This document shows, in pieces, positions 1 to 8,188 of a stretch of 20,866 nt of DNA. Position numbers and translations under genes: made by a program. Each line of letters begins with the position of its first letter. Position 1 is the stretch's first letter. The notes beneath the pieces are model-generated. The model was not told the origin of the DNA and made no database searches. It saw only the letters and a program-made list of their open reading frames with translations. The DNA comes from an uncultured Porphyromonadaceae bacterium (lineage in GTDB: Bacteria; Bacteroidota; Bacteroidia; Bacteroidales; Muribaculaceae): assembly GCA_902462525.1 (NCBI GenBank), contig CABQCA010000024.1, forward strand, positions 1-20,866, read 5' to 3'.

Positions 1-603
1 GTTGTCATAGCCGACGAAATCTACGAGCATATCAACTACACCGGCGGCGAATTCGTGTCGCTGGCTTCCTTCCCCGAAATCGCCGGCCGCACCGTGGTTA
101 TCAACGGCGTCTCGAAAGCCTATGCCATGACAGGCTGGCGCATAGGCTACTGTGCAGCACCGCTCGAAATAGCCAAGGCCGTCGCCAAGCTGCAGGGCCA
201 GGTTACATCGGGAGCGTCGTCGATAGCACAGAAAGCCGCCGAAGCCGCCTACACCGGTCCGCAGGAATGTGTCGAAGAAATGCGACTCGCCTTCCAGCGC
301 CGCCGCGACCTTGTGGTGCGTCTCGCCCGCGAAATCCCCGGACTCGGAGTCAATGAGCCTCAGGGAGCCTTCTATCTCTTCCCCGAAGTAAGCGCCTATC
401 TGGGCAAAACAGCACCCGACGGTACTAAAATAGAAACTTCGGGCGACCTTGCCATGTACCTTCTCAACGAGGGCCATGTGGCCACAGTCGACGGCGCCGC
501 GTTCTGCGCTCCCGGCTACATCCGTCTGAGCTACGCCACTTCCGACGAAAACATTGTCGAAGCAATGCGCCGCATCGCCGCAGCCCTCGCCAACCTCGCA
601 TAA
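1..603 (+). CDS. Class I PLP-dependent aminotransferase, C-terminal part (5' end outside window)
   Basis: Transfers an amino group between an amino acid and a 2-oxo acid using pyridoxal phosphate; an aspartate or aromatic aminotransferase of the Ib type is the likely role, in the cytoplasm. The reading frame is open from base 1, so the gene is cut by the window edge: 200 residues are present, against roughly 390-400 for the family. The visible part begins with the ADEIYE segment (Asp and Tyr that contact the cofactor), then SKAYAMTGWRIGY with the Schiff-base lysine at fragment residue 39 and the phosphate-binding Arg at 47. Near the end, YIRLSYATS holds the Arg that binds the substrate alpha-carboxylate. 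All catalytic residues expected in this half are intact. The exact substrate cannot be read from this half. It converges with the barrel gene that ends at 670, and a terminator lies between them. Confidence 0.93.
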   Translation, partial: VVIADEIYEHINYTGGEFVSLASFPEIAGRTVVINGVSKAYAMTGWRIGYCAAPLEIAKAVAKLQGQVTSGASSIAQKAAEAAYTGPQECVEEMRLAFQRRRDLVVRLAREIPGLGVNEPQGAFYLFPEVSAYLGKTAPDGTKIETSGDLAMYLLNEGHVATVDGAAFCAPGYIRLSYATSDENIVEAMRRIAAALANLA

Positions 604-624
604 GTTTCATTTTCCAATATACCG

Positions 625-651
625 AAAAAGGAGCCTTTCGGCTCCTTTTTT
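625..651. terminator. Bidirectional rho-independent terminator
   Basis: GAGCC (631-635) and GGCTC (640-644) form a stem around a four-base loop. It is extended by an A-run on the left (from 625) pairing with the T-run on the right (to about 651). Read on the minus strand the loop is GAAA, a GNRA tetraloop. Both strands end in a U-tract, so it can stop the aminotransferase transcript from the left and the sigma/barrel transcript from the right. Confidence 0.85.
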
Positions 652-669
652 ATTGTTGCCGGTTTACTT

Positions 670-1899
670 CTACTTGTCACCGAAAGTAAATCGCAATCCT
701 ACATTCAGGCTGAAATTGAGGGGCTTGTCTTTATAAACGGTCTTTAGATCCGTACCGTCGTCGAAATGATAGCTGACACCGGGTTCCGCATATAGCCCCA
801 CGGCAGACGTGACATTGTACTGCACTCCGGCCGAAACAGTGGCCGACAATTGGATCGGCTTTTGAGTTTTATCCTTTGTTTCCCGGTCAGCTGCCATATT
901 GTTCATTACATAGTTCTTCTTCAAATACCCCGAAACGCATTTTTCGACCGCCACGCCAGCCGATCCATAGAGCTCCACTCCTTTCCACGACAGAGCCCGG
1001 TACCTTACATTAACCGGAATACCGATGTAATGCAGGTTCTGCTCGCCTGTGAAATAATAGCCATCGGAGCCTTCGCTCATGTCGGATTTCAGATAGGTGT
1101 ATATTATACCGCTGCCGATACTTATCCTGTCGCTGACATTGTATGCCAGCGAAACACCGGTTCTTACCGGTAAATGGTGTTTAATGTCGGTTTTCACTTC
1201 CTGTCCCTTGCCATAGAGAAGTATTCCGAGTATGGGACTGTCGTTCCATGAGCTGTTGTCGGGACCGAGAACTACGGCAGCATTGGACATCGGTCTCTCC
1301 GACTCATTATTGAGCACCGAACCGGAACTTCCGTTCATATATACGCCGAACGAGAATTTTTTCGACGAATTCTTAACCGCATTGGCCTGAGCGATATATC
1401 TCACGGACTCCGAATAACCGTCGCTACCGCCAATCAGACGGGGAATGACTGTCTGAATGGTATCTTCAGTCGCATCGTCTGTGACAGCGGCTTTTTCCGG
1501 CAGCGTGACACTGCATGACTCTTCCGTAACCGCTGCTCCCGGCTCTTCATCGGCTGTAGTGGACGGCATTGTTGCGGCATAATGCATTGGTGTCTTATTA
1601 TCCGCCTCACCTCTGCTTCCATCAGGCGTTTCCGACGGCAGAATTCCGCTGTTCAAAGCAACAAACCCGGGAACCGGCATCTCAGGAGGCTGCTTCATGA
1701 AAATAACTGTCGACAGCATGAGGACAAGCATCGCGGCGACTGCCGCGGCTCGCCGGGTCCACTGCATTCTCACAGCATTGGCAATTTTCGCCCGTCGCTG
1801 TGCACGGCAAATATCACTCCACAAGTTCTGAGGTTCGTCTGCCTCGAAACTTGCCATCTTGTCGTGTATATCTTTTAGCCAGTCTTCGTTCATCGGCAT
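670..1899 (-). CDS. Anti-sigma-like single-pass protein with C-terminal outer-membrane-type beta-barrel domain
   Basis: Three parts are visible in its 409 residues. Residues 1-50 are hydrophilic and likely cytoplasmic (EDWLKDIHDKM...LWSDI). Residues about 51-68 form one hydrophobic helix preceded by Arg-Arg. After a long Ser/Thr/Glu-rich linker (about 70-180), residues about 181-409 show alternating beta strands like PorT-family outer-membrane barrels and end in a typical amphipathic strand (LNVGLRFTFGDK). There is no cleavable signal peptide. Its start overlaps the stop of the upstream ECF sigma gene (TGATG), so translation is probably coupled and the N-terminal segment is the natural candidate for binding that sigma factor. 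This role is inferred from position and topology; no binding motif proves it. The start at 1899 gives MPMNEDW; Met3 (1893) is an equally plausible start. The terminator at 625-651 lies just downstream. Confidence 0.8.
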   Translation of the reverse strand: MPMNEDWLKDIHDKMASFEADEPQNLWSDICRAQRRAKIANAVRMQWTRRAAAVAAMLVLMLSTVIFMKQPPEMPVPGFVALNSGILPSETPDGSRGEADNKTPMHYAATMPSTTADEEPGAAVTEESCSVTLPEKAAVTDDATEDTIQTVIPRLIGGSDGYSESVRYIAQANAVKNSSKKFSFGVYMNGSSGSVLNNESERPMSNAAVVLGPDNSSWNDSPILGILLYGKGQEVKTDIKHHLPVRTGVSLAYNVSDRISIGSGIIYTYLKSDMSEGSDGYYFTGEQNLHYIGIPVNVRYRALSWKGVELYGSAGVAVEKCVSGYLKKNYVMNNMAADRETKDKTQKPIQLSATVSAGVQYNVTSAVGLYAEPGVSYHFDDGTDLKTVYKDKPLNFSLNVGLRFTFGDK

Positions 1900-2459
1900 C
1901 AGGTGTGAAGAGAGTTGTATTTCTTGATTTTTTCTGCCAGAATGGCTTTTGCACGGTGTAGCTGCGAGGCCGAAGAGTTTTCTTTTATGCCAAGCAATGC
2001 GGCGATTTCCTTATGGCTTTTTCCTTCGATAACAAAGAGATTGAATACTACGCGGTATCCCTCGGGAAGCCCGCGAATCATCGAATAGATAATTTCGGGA
2101 GGAATGGCGTGCGTGTCAGGCTCTTCATCAGGAACGTCGAGTTCATTTTCCCTCAGTTCAACAAAGTTCAGGCCGTCCTTCTTCTTCAGATATTTCAGCG
2201 ACTCGTTAATCAGAATTTTAGTAATCCAGCCTTTGACGGACCCTTCGCCACTGTATTCGAACTTGTCGACAGAATCAAAAATCTTTATGAACACATTCTG
2301 AAGCACGTCCTTCACATCTTCATCGCTGCTTATATATCGCGAACAAACCGCCGACAGATATCTGATGTACCGGCAGTACAATGTGTGCATTGCCTGCTCG
2401 TTGCCTTCCTTTACCTGCCGTATAAGAAGGTCATCGGCATCTGTCGCGTCCGGATTCAT
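1899..2459 (-). CDS. ECF-type RNA polymerase sigma factor (sigma-70 family)
   Basis: Directs RNA polymerase to a specific promoter set, usually in response to an envelope signal. At 186 residues it is the normal ECF size. Region 2 covers about residues 20-95 (core-binding DVLQNVFIKIFDSVDKF, then GWITKILINESLKYLKKK). Region 4 covers about 125-180 (LPEGYRVVFNLFVIEGKSHKEIAALLGI, a helix-turn-helix, then SQLHRAKAIL). Regions 1.1 and 3 are absent, as expected. Its stop overlaps the start of the membrane-anchored barrel protein, its likely partner. No match to the housekeeping -33/-7 promoter was found in the 93 bases upstream, so it may use its own promoter or read-through from the NigD-like gene. 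Spot counts give about 38-48% G+C here (2161-2220 and 2041-2100) against 53-68% in radA and bioB (4081-4140 and 5581-5640). The regulon is unknown. Confidence 0.92.
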   Translation of the reverse strand: MNPDATDADDLLIRQVKEGNEQAMHTLYCRYIRYLSAVCSRYISSDEDVKDVLQNVFIKIFDSVDKFEYSGEGSVKGWITKILINESLKYLKKKDGLNFVELRENELDVPDEEPDTHAIPPEIIYSMIRGLPEGYRVVFNLFVIEGKSHKEIAALLGIKENSSASQLHRAKAILAEKIKKYNSLHT

Positions 2460-2552
2460 CGGTACATTTCCGTTTGGTTCAAAAAACTGATGACGACGCG
2501 TATTCCGACAGAGAAATCCGCGCCATCATCTCAAGATATCACTGTATGGAGG

Positions 2553-3290
2553 CTATTCCACGTATCGGTTATAATCCGCTTTAAAAGCAACGGATTTGTC
2601 GGCAGCAGGTCGGATAAAGAGATCGAATTCCGTAGATTTCGGTCCGTCGAACGATTTCCAGTTCAGTTTAATCTTCACCGTCTGATTATCTGTATTAGCA
2701 TTGGCGAGTACATTGAGGTTAAAAGCGATGAGCGCATCGCCTAAATTACCATATACATCTCCTGCGGCATCGTGGCGAAGTTCGAACTCAAAAGGATTTT
2801 CCGGATTTACACCGGAAAGAAGGTTGATATTGTGCTTTTTGCCCGTCATACCCCAGAGAGTGCGGACACGAAGGGTAAGATAGCCGTCTTCGGCTACAGT
2901 CACCCAGTCGTTCACGATCTCGATGGCATCGTTGCCGTACCTGGAATCGTTTTCATCGCCGAGAGTAAGAACGGGAGTTTTGGTACGGATACTGTCTATC
3001 CAGTTGATATGTACCTTATTTTCGGTTTCAAGATCGCTCTCGGGAGTATAGTTGACCAGCGCGCGCACTTCCTTTTCTCCGTAAGGCGAAGTCTTCACGT
3101 TGGTAGGATACAGCGTGGTAGTATTGTCGAGCTGGAGTGTGAAACTGCCGTCAGAAGCAGGCCGGACAGTCACCAAAGCGGTAGGGCGCTGACGGTCGAT
3201 ATCATCATTGTCGTCAAGGCACGACTGCATGGCGCAAGAGAGCGATACCATTACTGCGGCAAAGGTCAGAAGTCTGATTTTGTTCATCAT
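2553..3290 (-). CDS. NigD-like lipoprotein
   Basis: A secreted lipoprotein of the NigD-like family, widespread in Bacteroidales envelopes; its biochemical function is not established. From the chosen start it has 245 residues: a lysine-containing n-region, a hydrophobic stretch (IRLLTFAAVMVSLSCAM) and a lipobox ending at QSC, followed by LDDNDD, an acidic stretch after the lipid cysteine that fits surface or outer-membrane sorting. Then come an OB-like N-terminal beta domain (ALVTVRPASDGSFTLQLDN) and a C-terminal beta-sandwich with the YLTLRVRT stretch. The start at 3290 (MMNKIRLL) gives a proper signal peptide; a longer frame to 3320 adds a polar, unlikely leader. It lies 93 bases upstream of the ECF sigma gene on the same strand, so it may be co-transcribed or a regulon member, but that is inference. 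A promoter candidate around 3359-3392 is weak. Confidence 0.85.
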   Translation of the reverse strand: MMNKIRLLTFAAVMVSLSCAMQSCLDDNDDIDRQRPTALVTVRPASDGSFTLQLDNTTTLYPTNVKTSPYGEKEVRALVNYTPESDLETENKVHINWIDSIRTKTPVLTLGDENDSRYGNDAIEIVNDWVTVAEDGYLTLRVRTLWGMTGKKHNINLLSGVNPENPFEFELRHDAAGDVYGNLGDALIAFNLNVLANANTDNQTVKIKLNWKSFDGPKSTEFDLFIRPAADKSVAFKADYNRYVE

Positions 3291-3396
3291 CTTGGAATTA
3301 ATTTGATTGGTTTCTGCCAAGTAAATCCCGGCAAGCGCAAAATCTTGCTTCTAAATCACAAAATAATCAGAAAATAAGTATTTTTTAACAATACAT

Positions 3397-4767
3397 CTAT
3401 CCGAAGAGGGCGCGGAAGGCATCGGCGACCTTGGCCACAGGGTGGAGGCGGATAGTGAGTTTCGATGTGTCGAAGCCTTTGAGGGGTACGTCGGGAATGA
3501 GAATGTCGGTCATACCGAGCTTTTCAGCCTCCTGGATTCTCTGCTCGATGCGTGTGACAGGCCGTATTTCGCCTGTGAGGCCTACTTCGCCAGCCATGCA
3601 CCAGCCTTTGGGAACGGCCATGTCGACATTGCTCGACAGGATTGCGGCTATTACGGCGAGGTCGAGAGCAGGGTCGTTCACACGCAGACCGCCGGCTATG
3701 TTGAGGAACACGTCTTTCTGGCCGAGTTTGAAACCCACACGCTTTTCGAGAACTGCCAGAAGCATGTTCATGCGTTTGCCGTCGAAGCCTGTCACTGAGC
3801 GCTGCGGCGTGCCGTAAGCGGCGGTGCTGACCAGAGCCTGCACTTCGATGAGGAAGGGCCGTATGCCTTCGAGAGCGATACCGACGGCTACCCCCGAGAG
3901 AGCATTGTCGGCGTTGCTTATGAGGAGTTCCGAGGGATTGGTGACTTCCCGGAGACCGGTGCGGCACATTTCGTAGATTCCCAACTCCGAAGTGTTGCCG
4001 AAGCGGTTTTTGGTGGCGCGGAGCAGACGGTAGAGGTACTGACGGTCGCCCTCGAACTGAAGGACAGCGTCGACGATGTGTTCGAGCACCTTGGGACCGG
4101 CCAGAGAGCCTTCTTTGGTGATATGTCCGATGAGAATGACCGGTACACCGCTTTCCTTGGCATAGCGCAGCAGGGCGGCGGCACATTCGCGCACCTGCCC
4201 GACGCTGCCGGCCGACGATTCAAGGGCATCGGAGGCAATGGTCTGTATGGAATCGACAACAAGTATCTGGGGCTGAACTTCCTCGATGTGACTGAATATG
4301 TTTTCGAGCGAAGTTTCTCCGACGATGAACAGGTTGTCGCTGCCGCGGCCTATACGGTCGGCGCGCAGCTTGATTTGCGTCGGACTTTCCTCGCCCGACA
4401 CATAAAGTATTGTCCGCGAACGAATCGACAGAAGGTTCTGAAGCACGAGAGTCGACTTTCCAACACCCGGCTCACCGCCTATCAGGACAATGGAACCTTT
4501 GACAAGACCGCCTCCGAGCACACGGTTGAGTTCCTGACTCGGCATGGCGATACGCGGTTCGTCGACTGCTTCGATGTCGTTGACTGCCCTCGGTTTTGCT
4601 TTCTGCCGCTGTCCGGCCGATGCTGCCGCAGCTGTCGGCGACACAGCCACTTTTTCTTCGACCATGGTGTTCCACTCGCCGCATGCCGGGCATCGTCCCT
4701 GCCATTTAGGAGAGTCGGCGCCGCACGAGGTGCAGAACCACATTGTTTTTTGCTTCACTTTAGCCAT
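3397..4767 (-). CDS. radA: DNA repair protein RadA
   Basis: RecA-like ATPase that helps process recombination intermediates and promotes branch migration during repair, in the cytoplasm. Its 456 residues are the usual length. The N-terminal zinc finger has Cys12, Cys15, Cys26 and Cys29. Walker A is GEPGVGKS (98-105), Walker B is ILVVDS (168-173), and the RadA-specific KNRFG motif sits at 253-257. The C-terminal third is the Lon-protease-like domain (GGLRVNDPALDLAVIAAILSS...GEVGLTGEIRPV), which in RadA serves as a DNA-binding scaffold. Its start lies inside the end of the upstream methyltransferase gene (8-base overlap ATGGCTAA), so it is the last gene of a tightly packed run. No strong hairpin follows before the NigD-like gene; only a weak AT-rich dyad is visible at 3371-3384. 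Confidence 0.97.
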   Translation of the reverse strand: MAKVKQKTMWFCTSCGADSPKWQGRCPACGEWNTMVEEKVAVSPTAAAASAGQRQKAKPRAVNDIEAVDEPRIAMPSQELNRVLGGGLVKGSIVLIGGEPGVGKSTLVLQNLLSIRSRTILYVSGEESPTQIKLRADRIGRGSDNLFIVGETSLENIFSHIEEVQPQILVVDSIQTIASDALESSAGSVGQVRECAAALLRYAKESGVPVILIGHITKEGSLAGPKVLEHIVDAVLQFEGDRQYLYRLLRATKNRFGNTSELGIYEMCRTGLREVTNPSELLISNADNALSGVAVGIALEGIRPFLIEVQALVSTAAYGTPQRSVTGFDGKRMNMLLAVLEKRVGFKLGQKDVFLNIAGGLRVNDPALDLAVIAAILSSNVDMAVPKGWCMAGEVGLTGEIRPVTRIEQRIQEAEKLGMTDILIPDVPLKGFDTSKLTIRLHPVAKVADAFRALFG

Positions 4768-5518
4768 TGTACTGTCGTTGACGAAATTGTGAAAGGACTA
4801 TCGCGGTGGCGACGCTCACGTTGAGGCTCTCGCTGACACAGCCGGCGCCGGGAGGAATGAATAGGCGGCGGTTCACATGCGCCGCCACGGCTTCGCTGAT
4901 GCCGCGGCCCTCGTTGCCCATCACTACCACCCCCGATGTCGAAAGTGGCTGCGAATAGATAACGTCGCCGTCGAGAAAGGTGCCGTAGACCGGCGTCTCC
5001 GGCGCAAGTGAGCCGAGATAGGCGGGAAGATCGGTGTAGACTACGCGCACCCTGGCGATAGCACCCATCGAGGCCTGCACGGTCTTGGGATTGTAGATGT
5101 CGACAGTGTCGGCCGAGGCCACGACTGTGCGGACTCCCATCCAGTCGGCAGTGCGGAGAATAGTGCCCATGTTTCCGGGGTCCTGCACACGGTCGAGTGC
5201 AAGGACAAGAGCACTGTCAGCAGACGGCAGTTTCTGCGAGAATTCCGGAATCTCGAAAAAAGCTATCACCTGTGGCGTGGCGCTGAGGCGTGTTATTTCG
5301 CGCAACATAACCTTTTTAACCTCGGTGCTTCCGGGAAATGAAAAGCCGGCGCCGCTTTCGGTGAATATATGACGTGGTACGAACCCACCCTGTAGAAGAG
5401 TCTCGACACATTTCCGGCCCTCGGCAACGAAAATGCCGCTGCGGCGCCGGCCTTTTGCGTCGTCGAGCGAGGCAAATTCCTTTGCCATGGCCTTTGTGAG
5501 CACGAAATCACCATTCAT
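4760..5518 (-). CDS. TrmH/SpoU-family RNA 2'-O-methyltransferase
   Basis: Methylates a ribose 2'-OH in rRNA or tRNA using S-adenosylmethionine, through a knotted SPOUT fold. From the start at 5518 it has 252 residues. The N-terminal part (about 1-90) resembles the substrate-binding SpoU_sub domain (GIFVAEGRKCVETLL). Motif 1 is LDRVQDPGNMGTILRTADW, with Asn116 and Arg122. Motif 2 is VVVMGNEGRGIS. Motif 3 is FIPPGAGCVSESLNVSVATAIVL, whose carboxyl end forms the knot and cofactor site. All three are intact. A start at 5527 (MPAMNGD) is also possible; both lie inside the end of bioB. With the 5518 start the overlap is 11 bases (ATGAATGGTGA). The target nucleotide cannot be told from sequence, so no rlmB or trmH symbol is given. 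Confidence 0.92.
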   Translation of the reverse strand: MNGDFVLTKAMAKEFASLDDAKGRRRSGIFVAEGRKCVETLLQGGFVPRHIFTESGAGFSFPGSTEVKKVMLREITRLSATPQVIAFFEIPEFSQKLPSADSALVLALDRVQDPGNMGTILRTADWMGVRTVVASADTVDIYNPKTVQASMGAIARVRVVYTDLPAYLGSLAPETPVYGTFLDGDVIYSQPLSTSGVVVMGNEGRGISEAVAAHVNRRLFIPPGAGCVSESLNVSVATAIVLSQFRQRQYNG

Positions 5519-6491
5519 AGCCGGCATCGTCCACTAACTTATGATCTTCGGCAATGGTGCAGCCCAACGTTGTAAGCAGGTCGCCGACAATGGCGCCGTT
5601 CACTCCGGCATGCAAAGCCCGCAGCTGCGCCTGACGGCTCATGCGCGCACGTCCGCCGGCAAAGCGGATCTGTACCAGGGGGTGTGCGAAGCGAAAGAGA
5701 GCCACGGTAAGCACAATCTCGTCCTCATCGATGAGCGGCATATCGGCAAGCGGCGTGCCGGGAATGGGACACAGCACATTAATAGGAATCGACACCGGCG
5801 AGGCCTTGCGTAGCGTCACGGCAAGTTCCATGCGCTGCCTGCGTGTCTCACCCATGCCTATTATGCCGCCGGAACACACCTCGAAACCGATGCGGTGCGC
5901 GGCTTCGATGGTGGCGAGTTTATCTTCGATTGTGTGAGTGGTGCAGAGCTTGCCGAAATACGACGGCGCTGTCTCGAGATTGCAGTGATAGCGGCGTGTA
6001 CCGCTGTTCCAGAGCTGCTGCAGTTCTTTCTCCGAGAGAAGCCCAAGCGAAGCACACGTGCTGATGCCGTCGTGCGAGCCTACGGACTGCAGAATCCCGC
6101 ATATTCCGTCGAGCGCCTTTCCGCGGACAGCACGGCCGCTGGCGACCATCGAGAAACGTCCTACACCGCGTTCTGCATTATAGCGGGCAACTTCGAGGGC
6201 CTGGTCGCGGTCGACGAGAGCGTAGTTTTCGCATCCGGTACTGAAATGAGCTGATTGCGCGCACCATTTGCAGTTTTCCGAACAGCTGCCCGACCGTGCG
6301 TTGACAATCGAGCATGTATCGAATTTACGGGAGCTGAAACGCCGTGTTATTTCCCCGGCCTTTTCCTCTATCAGTGCGACGGCTTCGGGTGTGGTAATGT
6401 CGGCGAGTTTATAGAGAGTCGGTTCGTCGAGTGTCTCACCGGCCAAAACGCGGGCGGCGCACTCCTCGACAAACGCAGTGTCATTTTCCAT
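5508..6491 (-). CDS. bioB: Biotin synthase
   Basis: Radical-SAM enzyme that inserts sulfur into dethiobiotin, the last step of biotin synthesis. From the chosen start it has 327 residues, close to the usual size. The radical-SAM 4Fe-4S triad CSENCKWC uses Cys70, Cys74 and Cys77. Conserved BioB blocks follow: FSMVASGRAV, HDGISTCASLGLL, YHCNLETAPSYF, CSGGIIGMGET, PINVLCPIPGTPLA and IRFAGGRA; the last contains the Arg that helps hold the 2Fe-2S sulfur-donor cluster. The start at 6491 (MENDTAF) overlaps the upstream acyl-CoA synthetase stop by 11 bases (ATGGAAAATGA); an upstream Met at 6536 would add a poorly conserved leader. No other biotin genes are in the window. Its presence beside acyl-CoA genes fits a need for biotin in acyl-CoA carboxylases, which is inference. 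Confidence 0.95.
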   Translation of the reverse strand: MENDTAFVEECAARVLAGETLDEPTLYKLADITTPEAVALIEEKAGEITRRFSSRKFDTCSIVNARSGSCSENCKWCAQSAHFSTGCENYALVDRDQALEVARYNAERGVGRFSMVASGRAVRGKALDGICGILQSVGSHDGISTCASLGLLSEKELQQLWNSGTRRYHCNLETAPSYFGKLCTTHTIEDKLATIEAAHRIGFEVCSGGIIGMGETRRQRMELAVTLRKASPVSIPINVLCPIPGTPLADMPLIDEDEIVLTVALFRFAHPLVQIRFAGGRARMSRQAQLRALHAGVNGAIVGDLLTTLGCTIAEDHKLVDDAGYEW

Positions 6492-8145
6492 TGCTATAAA
6501 GATATCTTTTAATCGACCGTTTGGGGGTCTTCTCAAATTCTTCTTTCATAATGCGCCAGGCCTTGACCTGACAGTACGACGGTATCTGCCTGTTGAGTTC
6601 GGCAATGTTTTTCTTAATTGTTTCATCGATTCCGGCATCATCTACGCCTTCTTTTTTAGCGGCTTCATAGTCCGGGTGAATGAGAGCGGAGAGCCTGCCG
6701 TCGTCGTCTATTACAAGACATTCATCGACAAGAGGCATATTGTTGAGTTTCTGCTCTATCTCCTCGGGATAGATGTTCTGTCCCGACGGTCCGAGAATCA
6801 TGTTTTTGCTGCGGCCGCGGATGTAGATGAAGCCGTCGGCGTCGATGGTGCATATGTCGCCGGTATTCATCCAGCCGTCGGCATCGAGAACTTCGTCGGT
6901 CGCCACAGGATTATGATAGTAGCCTTTCATCACGTTCTGCCCGCGTACGAAGAGGACACCCGGAGTATGCACAGGATCGTCGCTGTCGACGCGGCCTTCC
7001 ATGCGGTCGACAAAACGGCCGCACGAACCGGGCCTCTGCTCCTCCCAGGGAGCATAACCGATGAGGGGGCCGCACTCCGTCATGCCGTAGCCTACGGTGA
7101 AAGGAAAGCGGATTTTACGGAGAAAAGCCTCGACATCGGCACTGACTGCGGCGCCCCCGACGATGAACTGCTGCATTCGGCCGCCGAAGGCCTCCATTAG
7201 TTGGGCTCGAACCTTGGCAAGAACTTTCTTACCGATGAACGGCAGGTGGAGAAGCACTTTCATCATCGGACGGTTCAGAACAGGGAACACGCGGGTCTTG
7301 ACTATCTTTTCGATGATAAGCGGCACCGCCACAATAAGTTTGGGTCTCACAGTCGCGAAAGCGTCGAGCAGAATCGCCGGAGATGGCGTGCGTCCCAGAT
7401 AATAGATGTGGCAGCCCTTTATGAAAGGATGAAGCGTTTCGACAAGCAGACCGAACATGTGGGCCTGCGGAAGAATCGACACAAAACCGTCGCCAGGTTT
7501 GAGAAACGACAGTCCGTCGATCGAAAACTGCATGTTGCTCCAGATATTCCTGTGGGTAAGCATCACCCCTTTTGAAAAACCTGTAGAGCCGGCTGTATAG
7601 TTGATGATAGCCAGAGCATCAAGGTCGATGTCGGGATATGCCACCATGTCGGCGTTGAAACGATCGGGATAGCGTTCACCAAAAATACGGTTGAAGTTTT
7701 CCCGGGCATATGTCAGTTTCTCCGAACGGCTCATCAGCAGCGAAAAATCTTCGATGAGCACGACACCGAGGAGTTTAGGCACATCGGCGGCATCGATTTT
7801 CTCCCAGACATTGCGGTCGGCAAAAAGGAGACGGCTGTCGCTGTCGTCAACGAGGTGCGCCACCGTGTCAGGCATGAAATCGTGAAGAATAGGCACAGCA
7901 ACAGCACCGTATGTAACAGCAGCAAGAACCCCGGTCACCCACTGCGCGCAGTTTTTGCCGCAGAAAGCGATTTTGTCGCCCGGGGCAATACCGGCCTCTC
8001 CGAATGCGATATGTAGTTTTGCGATTTTACGGGCCACGTCGCAGTAGCGGTAAGAACTGCCGCGAAAATCGGAGAGAGCCGGTGTACCCCAGTTTTCGCG
8101 TAGTGCCTGTGCGATGTAGGCTATTGCTGTATTCTGATGTTTCAT
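6481..8145 (-). CDS. AMP-binding long-chain fatty acid-CoA ligase (acyl-CoA synthetase)
   Basis: Activates a carboxylic acid with ATP to an acyl-adenylate and then the CoA thioester. Its 554 residues match the acyl-CoA synthetase class. Motifs in order are the phosphate-binding loop YTAGSTGFSKGVMLTHRN, the FVSILPQAHMFG segment common to fatty-acyl ligases, the A5 motif GYGMTECGPLIGY, the hinge and ribose-binding WMNTGDICTIDADGFIYIRGR, and a C-terminal segment with the catalytic-type lysine in KTPKRSIKRY. No transmembrane helix is evident, so it is probably cytosolic or peripheral. Chain-length preference cannot be read from sequence. It starts 43 bases after butyrate kinase and overlaps bioB by 11 bases. 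No promoter consensus lies in the 43-base gap, which suggests co-transcription with ptb and buk. Confidence 0.92.
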   Translation of the reverse strand: MKHQNTAIAYIAQALRENWGTPALSDFRGSSYRYCDVARKIAKLHIAFGEAGIAPGDKIAFCGKNCAQWVTGVLAAVTYGAVAVPILHDFMPDTVAHLVDDSDSRLLFADRNVWEKIDAADVPKLLGVVLIEDFSLLMSRSEKLTYARENFNRIFGERYPDRFNADMVAYPDIDLDALAIINYTAGSTGFSKGVMLTHRNIWSNMQFSIDGLSFLKPGDGFVSILPQAHMFGLLVETLHPFIKGCHIYYLGRTPSPAILLDAFATVRPKLIVAVPLIIEKIVKTRVFPVLNRPMMKVLLHLPFIGKKVLAKVRAQLMEAFGGRMQQFIVGGAAVSADVEAFLRKIRFPFTVGYGMTECGPLIGYAPWEEQRPGSCGRFVDRMEGRVDSDDPVHTPGVLFVRGQNVMKGYYHNPVATDEVLDADGWMNTGDICTIDADGFIYIRGRSKNMILGPSGQNIYPEEIEQKLNNMPLVDECLVIDDDGRLSALIHPDYEAAKKEGVDDAGIDETIKKNIAELNRQIPSYCQVKAWRIMKEEFEKTPKRSIKRYLYSNGK

Positions 8146-8188
8146 AATGCTCTAAATAAAGATAAAACCGGGCGCCGACATCAAAGGT

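Noticed and set aside
2460..2552. Promoter for the first ECF sigma gene
   Set aside because: No TAnnTTTG match, and no pair of ECF-type boxes I could defend; GTTTTTTG on the minus strand has no partner -33 box.
3371..3384. AT-only dyad AAAATAAGTATTTT after radA as a terminator
   Set aside because: Two-base loop and no G-C pairs beyond the loop; would not form a stable terminator stem.
3359..3392. Possible promoter for the NigD-like gene (TTATTTTG with ATTG upstream, minus strand)
   Set aside because: One mismatch in each box and a 22-base spacer, outside the usual 19-21; not strong enough to list as a feature.
4078..4824. 248-codon plus-strand frame inside radA
   Set aside because: radA motifs are complete on the minus strand; no independent evidence for the antisense frame.
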